From the NCBI GenBank assembly GCA_964371865.1, contig CAYJOR010000025.1, positions 1 through 37,881 of the forward strand: DNA of 37,881 nt, written 5' to 3'. Below, piece by piece: positions 1 through 5,218 of this stretch. Below the pieces are notes generated by a model that worked only from the letters and a program-made list of their open reading frames with translations, had not been told where the DNA came from and did no database searches. Source of the DNA: CAYJAZ01 sp964371865 (GTDB taxonomy: Bacteria; Desulfobacterota; Desulfovibrionia; Desulfovibrionales; Desulfovibrionaceae). Every line of letters starts with the position of its first letter. The first letter of the stretch is position 1. Both the position numbers and the translations under genes were made by a program.

Positions 1-76
1 GGGAAACCACGTTTTTTTGAAAAAAACGAGTTTTCCCCCTCTCGAGCTCTCCCCCCTTCCTTAAAAAACAATTGTG
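1..76 (+). repeat. Dispersed hairpin element, copy A (cut by window edge)
   Basis: This stretch matches 21569-21642 along its whole length: both begin GGGAAACC, contain a T-rich/A-rich hairpin, continue through TTTTCC to CTCGAGCTCT and a C-rich run, and end in CTTCCTTA and ACAATTGTG. The left half folds on itself: CGTTTTTTT at 11-19 pairs with AAAAAAACG, enclosed by GGGAAAC and GTTTTCCC. Bases 44-54 are a perfect inverted repeat of 165-175. It is non-coding. Its function is unknown; a REP-like element or a structured transcript end is possible. Confidence 0.6.
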
Positions 77-164
77 AATAACTGTATTCTCACCTTATCA
101 CTCTTAATATATTAATTTAATCCTCATTCCAATAACTATTTACTATTTGGTTTAATTGTGATTT

Positions 165-250
165 GGGGAGAGCTCAAGATGGGAAACCCCATTGTGGGAA
201 TAATTCCCTTGACTCAAAAATGTGGTTCCCCCCTCTCGAAAAATCCTCTC
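165..250 (-). repeat. Dispersed hairpin element, copy C (inverted)
   Basis: Read on the minus strand this begins AGGATTTTTCGAGAGGGGGG and ends GAGCTCTCCCC, matching the two ends of the copy after rpoD (from 21551). The middle differs by an extra palindrome, GGGAATAATTCCC at about 196-208. On the plus strand GGGAAACCCCATT (181-193) pairs with AATGTGGTTCCC near 219-230. It lies head to head with copy A, leaving about 85 AT-rich bases between them in which I see no gene. It sits just upstream of frdB, so it is transcribed if the frd operon starts further left. Confidence 0.5.
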
Positions 251-273
251 GCAAAAAAAAAGGAAATTAACTC

Positions 274-1047
274 ATGGCAAGAAAACTAGAGTTTCAAATA
301 TTTAGATATAATCCGGCAGATCCTACACGAGAACCATTCATGCAGTCTTTCTTCTTAGAAGAATTTGACAGAATGACTCTCTTCGTTGCTCTTAATATTA
401 TTCGTGATGAACACGATCCAAGTCTTCAATTCGATTTCTGCTGTAGAGCGGGCATCTGTGGTTCATGCGGTATGGTGATCAATGGTAGACCTGCTCTTGC
501 ATGCCACACACAAACTTGTGATTTACCTGATGTAATCACACTTCACCCACTTCCGGTATTCAAACTTGTAGGCGACTTATCAGTTGATACAGGAACTTGG
601 TTCCGTTCAGTAGGTAAAAAAATTGAATCATGGATTCATACAGATAAACAATTCGATCCAAGTGCAGAAGAAGACCGCATGGATAACGAACTAGCTAATC
701 AAATCTTTGAATTAGACAGATGTATCGAATGCGGTTGCTGTGTAGCCGCTTGCGGTAATGCACGCATGAGAGAAGACTTTATCGGAGCAACAAGCATCAA
801 CAGACTCGCAAGATTCTACCTTGATCCACGAGATAACAGAACATCAAAAGAGTATTATGAATTAGTTGGTGATGATACTGGTGTGTTCGGCTGTATGGGT
901 CTACTAGGTTGTGAAGATGTTTGCCCGAAAAAACTTCCTTTACAAGATCAATTAGGCGTTATGCGTAGAATGGTCACATTAGAAAGCGTAAAAGGGATTG
1001 TTCCTAAATTTATTTTGAAAAAACTTTCTCGTGACGGGAATATATAA
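274..1047 (+). CDS. frdB: Fumarate reductase iron-sulfur subunit FrdB
   Basis: 257 residues, the usual FrdB/SdhB size. FrdB carries electrons from the membrane quinol site to the FAD subunit FrdA, which reduces fumarate to succinate on the inner membrane. The N-terminal plant-type ferredoxin domain shows C56/C57, C62, C65 and C77 ([2Fe-2S]). The C-terminal domain shows C150, C153, C156 and C160, then C207, C213 and C217, consistent with [4Fe-4S] and [3Fe-4S] clusters. An AAGGA ribosome site precedes the ATG. frdA and the cytochrome b subunit are not in the window and probably lie upstream, as in Desulfovibrio. The fumarase genes follow 14 bases downstream, so one operon is likely. Succinate dehydrogenase in the reverse direction cannot be excluded from sequence alone. 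Confidence 0.92.
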   Translation: MARKLEFQIFRYNPADPTREPFMQSFFLEEFDRMTLFVALNIIRDEHDPSLQFDFCCRAGICGSCGMVINGRPALACHTQTCDLPDVITLHPLPVFKLVGDLSVDTGTWFRSVGKKIESWIHTDKQFDPSAEEDRMDNELANQIFELDRCIECGCCVAACGNARMREDFIGATSINRLARFYLDPRDNRTSKEYYELVGDDTGVFGCMGLLGCEDVCPKKLPLQDQLGVMRRMVTLESVKGIVPKFILKKLSRDGNI

Positions 1048-1061
1048 AAAGGTTGAACTTT

Positions 1062-1901
1062 ATGCGTATAATCCCAAATGAAACTATTCATAAAGCAATT
1101 GTTAGTATGATTGCAGAAGCAAGCACAGTTTTAGAAGACGACGTTTATTCCGCTTTGACAGATGGATATAATCGTGAGGAAAACCCTGCTTCAAAAGAAG
1201 TATTTCGTCAACTTCTAGCAAATGCTGACTATGCTAAAGAATCAAAACTTCCACTTTGCCAAGATACGGGAACAGCAATTTTCTTTGTAGAACGTGGTGA
1301 ACAAGTGGGCGTTGAAGAAGGCACACTAAACGAACTCATCAATAAAGCTATGATTGAAGCTTACGATAAATCATACTTGAGAAAATCAATGTGCGACCCT
1401 CTTTCACGTAAAAACACAGGCGATAACTCCCCTGCTGTTATCCATACCGATATCGTTGCCGGTGACGGATTGAAAATCTCATACCTTGCAAAAGGCGGCG
1501 GCAGTGAAAATATGTCTCGTGTGACAATGCTTAGTCCATCACAAGGACTTGAAGGCATTCGTCAATTCGTGATTCAACGAGTAGCAGAATCAGGTCCAAA
1601 CCCATGCCCACCAGTAGTTGTAGGCATTGGTATTGGCGGAACATTTGAAACTGTTGGTATATTAGCTAAAAAAGCTCTTATGCGTCATTTAGACGATGTT
1701 AACCCAGATCCTGAACTTCGTGCTCTTGAAGAAGAATATCTAGAAAGAATAAATAAATTAGATATAGGACCTATGGGACTTGGCGGAAAAACAACTGCCC
1801 TAGCGGTGAAGGTTGAGAAAGCCCCTTGTCACATTGCGTCTTTGCCATTGGCAGTGAACATTCAGTGCCACTCTATAAGACATCGTACTATAACATTATA
1901 G
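1062..1901 (+). CDS. fumA: Class I fumarase, alpha subunit (N-terminal half)
   Basis: 279 residues from the ATG at 1062. An in-frame TTG at 1053 is possible, but the AAGG at 1049-1052 is well spaced for the ATG. It matches the catalytic half of two-subunit, oxygen-sensitive class I hydro-lyases (fumarase/L-tartrate dehydratase alpha): LCQDTG, KGGGSEN, PPVVVGIGIGG and GPMGLGGKT are all visible. C66, C182 and C256 are the likely [4Fe-4S] ligands. The enzyme interconverts malate and fumarate in the cytoplasm. Position directly after frdB and before the beta subunit supports fumarase over tartrate dehydratase, and suggests fumarate is made for the neighbouring reductase. The subunit ends at 1901, and the beta subunit starts 148 bases later after two hairpins. 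Confidence 0.88.
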   Translation: MRIIPNETIHKAIVSMIAEASTVLEDDVYSALTDGYNREENPASKEVFRQLLANADYAKESKLPLCQDTGTAIFFVERGEQVGVEEGTLNELINKAMIEAYDKSYLRKSMCDPLSRKNTGDNSPAVIHTDIVAGDGLKISYLAKGGGSENMSRVTMLSPSQGLEGIRQFVIQRVAESGPNPCPPVVVGIGIGGTFETVGILAKKALMRHLDDVNPDPELRALEEEYLERINKLDIGPMGLGGKTTALAVKVEKAPCHIASLPLAVNIQCHSIRHRTITL

Positions 1902-1919
1902 TTATAACTTTCTCTCAAT

Positions 1920-1980
1920 GTTTCAGCATATTATGAACACTCGGGTATCTCTCCTAAAACCCGTTAGAATGTGCTGAAAC
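1920..1980 (+). other. Long imperfect hairpin between fumA and fumB
   Basis: Bases 1920-1932 (GTTTCAGCATATT) pair with 1968-1980 (AATGTGCTGAAAC) over 13 positions with one wobble. CGGGT at 1942-1946 pairs with ACCCG at 1959-1963 inside. No T-run follows, so this is not a classical terminator. It may act as a processing or stability element between two subunit genes. Confidence 0.6.
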
Positions 1981-1982
1981 GC

Positions 1983-2026
1983 AAGAAGTGGGGAAGCTTT
2001 ACCCTCAGCATTATTCCCCACTTCTT
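1983..2026 (+). other. Perfect 13-bp stem-loop upstream of fumB
   Basis: AAGAAGTGGGGAA (1983-1995) is exactly complementary to TTCCCCACTTCTT (2014-2026) with an 18-base loop. The right arm ends in TTCTTACTC rather than a clean T-run, so termination would be partial at best. It stands 23 bases before the fumB start, leaving the GGA ribosome site free. Together with the preceding hairpin it could set the ratio of the two subunits or protect the fumB message. Confidence 0.6.
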
Positions 2027-2049
2027 ACTCAAACAAAAAAGGATATTCA

Positions 2050-2604
2050 ATGGCTACTTGGAACTTGAAAACTCCTCTTTCTAAAGAGGATATTACAAAG
2101 CTTAAAGCCGGCGACTTAGTCACATTATCCGGCATTATCTACTCTTGCCGTGATGCTGCACATAAAAGATTCATTCAAGCTCTTGATGAAGGAAAAGAAC
2201 TTCCTATAGATATTGAAGGTCAGATTATTTATTATATGGGACCTTCACCAGCTCCGGAAGGAAAAGTTATAGGTGCTTGTGGCCCTACAACTTCATCAAG
2301 AATGGATAAATTCGCTCCTAGGCTCTATAGCCTCGGTCTTGCCGGTAGCATGGGCAAAGGCAAAAGATCTCAAGAAGTTATAGATGCTATGAAAGAACAT
2401 AAAGGCGTTTATTTTCTTGCAACAGGCGGCGCAGGTGCTTTAGCATCAAAAAGCGTGAAATCAGTAGAAGTTGTTGCTTATGACGAACTTGGACCTGAAG
2501 CAGTGCGTAGAATCGAAATAGAAAATATGCCAGTTTTAGTTGTAAACGATAGTTATGGCGAAGAGCTTTACGCAAAACCAAAGTTAGATGAGGCAATGGC
2601 ATAA
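2050..2604 (+). CDS. fumB: Class I fumarase, beta subunit (C-terminal half)
   Basis: 184 residues, the normal length of the beta subunit of split class I fumarases. Visible family features are GDLVTLSGIIYSCRDAAHKR near the N-terminus, YYMGPSPAPEGKVIGACGPTTSSRMD in two adjoining motifs around residues 58-82, GKGKRS, and the C-terminal VEVVAYDELGPEAVRRIEIENMP region (described here in parts). It forms the active heteromer with the alpha subunit encoded just upstream and completes the malate/fumarate interconversion feeding fumarate reductase. An AAAGGA ribosome site precedes the ATG. L-tartrate dehydratase beta is the alternative; the operon context argues against it. Confidence 0.88.
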   Translation: MATWNLKTPLSKEDITKLKAGDLVTLSGIIYSCRDAAHKRFIQALDEGKELPIDIEGQIIYYMGPSPAPEGKVIGACGPTTSSRMDKFAPRLYSLGLAGSMGKGKRSQEVIDAMKEHKGVYFLATGGAGALASKSVKSVEVVAYDELGPEAVRRIEIENMPVLVVNDSYGEELYAKPKLDEAMA

Positions 2605-2649
2605 TTTCTCACTTATGCAAATTGTATAAAATATCAACTATATAACCCC

Positions 2650-2707
2650 GTCTAGAAGCTAGACACAAGGAAGTGACCCATACGACGAGCTTTTAGCTCC
2701 TGTATAC
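2650..2707 (+). promoter_or_regulatory. Structured leader before the dicarboxylate transporter
   Basis: Two small hairpins lie in the 138-base gap before the transporter: GTCTAG (2650-2655) with CTAGAC (2659-2664), and GAGCT (2687-2691) with AGCTC (2695-2699), the latter extended by ATAC/GTAT. Neither is followed by a T-run. I do not recognise a known riboswitch class. The gap may also contain a promoter that lets the transporter be expressed apart from fumB. Confidence 0.35.
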
Positions 2708-2742
2708 AATGAAAGTGAAATTACACCCTTTGAGGAGGCTTT

Positions 2743-4194
2743 ATGCATTTACCCGATAAAATTGAAGAATTTGAAGGAATTCACAAGCTTGAAAGCTGGA
2801 TTGGCTTTGTTCTAGGACTTATCCTATTCGGATTAGTTTTTGTTATGGACCCACCGGCAGGCATGTCAGAAAGCGCTTGGAAGTGCTTTGGTTTAGGTTC
2901 TCTAATGGCAACTTGGTGGGCTACAGAAGCACTACCAATTCCAGCAACATCGCTTTTACCTATTATTTTAGTTCCTGCTTTAGGTCTAGGTACAATGGGA
3001 CAAGCTTTGGCACCGTATGCAAACTCAACAATTTATCTATTCTTAGGTGGATTTATTCTTGGTATTGCAATGGAAAGATGGAACTTACACCGTCGTATTG
3101 CACTTAACATCATTAATGTCGTAGGTTATAGAGGTCGTCACCAGATTGCAGGCTTTATGATAGCTACCGGCTTTATCAGTATGTGGGTGAGTAACTCAGC
3201 AACTGCTATTATGATGCTTCCAATCGCTCTTTCAGTTATCACAATGGTTGTTGACGAAAAAAATCCTGATCACCAACGTTTTGCAACAGCACTACTACTT
3301 GCAGTTGCTTACGGAGCAAGTTTAGGCGGTATCGGTACTCTCATCGGAACACCACCTAATGCGCTACTTCGTGCATATCTAGAAGAGCACTACAAAATCA
3401 GCATTGGTTTTGGTCAATGGATGCTTCTTGGTGTGCCTGTTGCAGTTACCATGATTCTTATTACTTGGATGTGGCTCTGTAGAAAAAGATTTAATCTTAA
3501 CTCTGAAAGCTCAGCTCAGATCATTCAAGAGGAAATTTCAAAACTAGGTGCATGGAACAAAGGTGAAAAATACATAGCTGTAATATTTACCCTTACCGCT
3601 TTTGCTTGGATTTTTGAACCAATGATTGATGATCATATCAAGTTTGTAAATGATACTTTCATAGCTATGTTTGCAGCAATTCTCCTCTTCATCATACCTG
3701 TTGATGCAAAAAGACGCGTATTTGTTATGGATTGGAAAGCAACCGCATCTCTTCCTTGGGGAACATTAGTTCTTTTTGGTGGTGGTTTATCACTTGCTGC
3801 TGTTATATCATCTTCTGGCCTTGCTGAATGGGTTTCAGTAAGTCTTGGCGGAATTAAAGGTGTTGCTCCTGTTGTTATGACTCTTACAATCGTAACTGTT
3901 ATCATATTCCTTACAGAAGTTACCTCAAATACTGCTACTGCTGCTGCTTTCTTACCACTTCTTGGTGCACTTGCTGCAACACAAGGTATTCCACCGCAAT
4001 TATTCACAATTCCTGCTGCTATTGCTGCAAGTTGTGCGTTCATGATGCCTGTTGCTACCCCTCCAAATACAATCGTATTTGGTAGCGGAAAAGTGCCTAT
4101 CAGTGCAATGATTAGATCCGGTTTGGTTCTTAATATCGCTGGTATGTTCGTTGTTACTATCTTCTGCTACTTCTTAGTTGGTATTTTCCAATAG
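2743..4194 (+). CDS. DASS-family Na+/dicarboxylate symporter
   Basis: 483 residues, a polytopic inner-membrane carrier. Both diagnostic motifs of the divalent anion:sodium symporter family (SLC13/VcINDY type) are present, each followed by a proline-containing turn: S150-N151-S152 in SNSATAIMMLP and S395-N396-T397 in SNTATAAAFLP. GTPPNALLR and ATPPNTIVFGSG are the matching inverted-repeat halves. In the family these loops bind Na+ and the substrate carboxylates. Context with fumarate reductase and fumarase suggests uptake of fumarate or malate, or release of succinate. A strong GAGGAGG ribosome site precedes the ATG. The first motif is SNS rather than the usual SNT, a conservative change in a substrate-contacting residue. 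Sulfate or citrate transport cannot be excluded. Confidence 0.85.
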   Translation: MHLPDKIEEFEGIHKLESWIGFVLGLILFGLVFVMDPPAGMSESAWKCFGLGSLMATWWATEALPIPATSLLPIILVPALGLGTMGQALAPYANSTIYLFLGGFILGIAMERWNLHRRIALNIINVVGYRGRHQIAGFMIATGFISMWVSNSATAIMMLPIALSVITMVVDEKNPDHQRFATALLLAVAYGASLGGIGTLIGTPPNALLRAYLEEHYKISIGFGQWMLLGVPVAVTMILITWMWLCRKRFNLNSESSAQIIQEEISKLGAWNKGEKYIAVIFTLTAFAWIFEPMIDDHIKFVNDTFIAMFAAILLFIIPVDAKRRVFVMDWKATASLPWGTLVLFGGGLSLAAVISSSGLAEWVSVSLGGIKGVAPVVMTLTIVTVIIFLTEVTSNTATAAAFLPLLGALAATQGIPPQLFTIPAAIAASCAFMMPVATPPNTIVFGSGKVPISAMIRSGLVLNIAGMFVVTIFCYFLVGIFQ

Positions 4195-4204
4195 AGTTTC
4201 TTTT

Positions 4205-4288
4205 CTATGCCTTCGGCGACCAAAGGAAATGATTCCCTTTGGAAACCCCTTTTCTTTTCCTCTCGTTACTCGAGAAAAAGGAAAAAAG
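4205..4288. repeat. Palindromic intergenic element D
   Basis: It contains CTTCGGCGACCAAAGG, then a short palindrome (CCAAAGG with CCCTTTGG around AAATGATT, 4220-4242). A second bulged hairpin follows, TTTTCCTCTCG (4255-4265) with CGAGA (4271-4275) and GGAAAA (4280-4285). The core CAAAGGAAATGATTCCC recurs with one change at about 4696. It lies just after the transporter stop and may be a repeat or part of the transcript end. Confidence 0.45.
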
Positions 4289-4376
4289 TTTTCAAAAAAA
4301 TTATTTACTAAGGTATCAAGGTAAAGAAATCTTCTTGAAACAGAAAATAAATTATTAGCTAGGAATCAAAACAATT

Positions 4377-4420
4377 GCCCTTCCTTTAATCTGAAAGTTA
4401 TAGGAAGGGCTTTTTATTTT
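4377..4420 (+). terminator. Rho-independent terminator of the frd-fum-transporter region
   Basis: GCCCTTCCT (4377-4385) is complementary to AGGAAGGGC (4402-4410) and is followed by TTTTTATTTT. A nine-pair stem with a T-run is a canonical terminator. It lies 183 bases after the transporter stop. Confidence 0.8.
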
Positions 4421-4518
4421 CATCCTTTTTAAAAACGCTCTAGATAGTAGCTTATTACTTTGAGGATAAAGGAAAGGCTTTGTTTTGAAAATTCTATTTC
4501 ATTTTTTCTGAGGAACTC

Positions 4519-4682
4519 AGGGAGTGTTTACAAATTCATAAATTTTGTGGAATTTTCAACGAAAAGTGATTTTTTATGAAGCGCAGTGTATCAAGACATA
4601 CATAAACTGAATAAAAAACATCTTTTGAGCCCTCTATGATAAATGTCAAAAACGCAAAAGAATGAATTTAGAAACATTCCCT
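4519..4682. mobile_element. MITE-like inverted-repeat remnant, 164 bp
   Basis: The ends AGGGAGTGTTTACAAA (4519-4534) and TTTAGAAACATTCCCT (4667-4682) are inverted repeats matching at 13 of 16 positions. The flanks CTCA and CTAA could be a worn target duplication. No reading frame of note lies inside. This fits a non-autonomous transposon or a deleted insertion sequence with no transposase left; the family cannot be named from the ends alone. Confidence 0.45.
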
Positions 4683-4693
4683 AAGAAAAAATA

Positions 4694-4745
4694 AATGGAG
4701 ATTTGCAAAGGAAATCATTCCCGTGGGAAAAGCTCCCTTGCCCGT
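4694..4745. repeat. Palindromic intergenic element E
   Basis: GCAAAGGAAATCATTCCC matches the core of element D with one base changed. GGGAAAAGCTCCC forms a small hairpin. Its right end (CCCGTCGGAGAC), read on the other strand, resembles the CCTTCGGCGACC end of element D. It lies directly after the MITE-like remnant and before the promoter of the next gene. Confidence 0.4.
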
Positions 4746-4779
4746 CGGAGACAAAAAAACTAATCAAATTTTATATTTC

Positions 4780-4808
4780 TTGACTTTGTACTGAGTTCGA
4801 CTTATTTA
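4780..4808 (+). promoter_or_regulatory. Sigma-70 promoter for the 100-residue protein gene
   Basis: TTGACT (4780-4785) and TATTTA (4803-4808) are separated by 17 bases, close to consensus, and sit 32 bases before the ATG. This supports independent transcription of the small gene. Confidence 0.6.
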
Positions 4809-4840
4809 TAAAGACATTAAATAATTAAGGGGAGTCTTCT

Positions 4841-5143
4841 ATGGCTTATGATATTAAACTAGCGAAATTAGTAACAGGTGAGATGGTAATCGGTAAATTC
4901 AACACAGAAACAAACTCACTTGAAGAAACAGCGATTATGCAAACAATGCCAACAAAAGAAGGCGTTCAAATGATGTTACTTCCTTACGGATATCCATTTG
5001 AACAATCTTTCTCAGCTTCAATTGATTTGAAACATGCGATTCATATCTTCAAAAATGCACCTGATGAAATTCAAACAAAATACCTTGAAGCTATTACAAA
5101 ACTTACTCTTGCAACTCAACAAAGTGGTATTATCACTAACTAA
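4841..5143 (+). CDS. Small conserved-looking protein, possible Sm-like fold
   Basis: 100 residues, function not recognised. The N-terminus IKLAKLVTGEMVIGKF has the pattern of an Sm/LSm-like first strand pair (a residue run of hydrophobics, TGE, then IG), as seen in several small phage and bacterial proteins that open with KLxTGExxIG. The rest is mixed, with a helix-prone end (IQTKYLEAITKLTLATQQSG). There is no signal peptide or membrane segment, so it is cytoplasmic. It has its own promoter, a GGGGAG ribosome site and a hairpin after the stop, so it is probably well expressed and monocistronic. The Sm-like call is inference. Confidence 0.6.
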   Translation: MAYDIKLAKLVTGEMVIGKFNTETNSLEETAIMQTMPTKEGVQMMLLPYGYPFEQSFSASIDLKHAIHIFKNAPDEIQTKYLEAITKLTLATQQSGIITN

Positions 5144-5165
5144 TTTTAAATAAAATATACTTTAT

Positions 5166-5193
5166 AAGGAGAGGGTTACTATTCTCTCCTTTT
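5166..5193 (+). terminator. Short terminator-like hairpin
   Basis: AAGGAGAG (5166-5173) pairs exactly with CTCTCCTT (5184-5191), followed by only a short T-run. It probably ends the small gene upstream. The AAGGAG ribosome-site-like sequence is locked in the stem and is too far from the next ATG to serve it. Confidence 0.55.
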
Positions 5194-5218
5194 AGAGTAT
5201 TTATAGACAAATAAAAAT

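Noticed and set aside
2641..2742. Possible known riboswitch before the transporter
   Set aside because: There are two small hairpins but no match to a class that I can name; kept only as a structured leader.
3633..4043. 136-codon open frame opposite the dicarboxylate transporter
   Set aside because: It is fully inside a well-supported gene, has low-complexity Ala/Thr/Arg content and no ribosome site, and comes from the codon pattern of the other strand.
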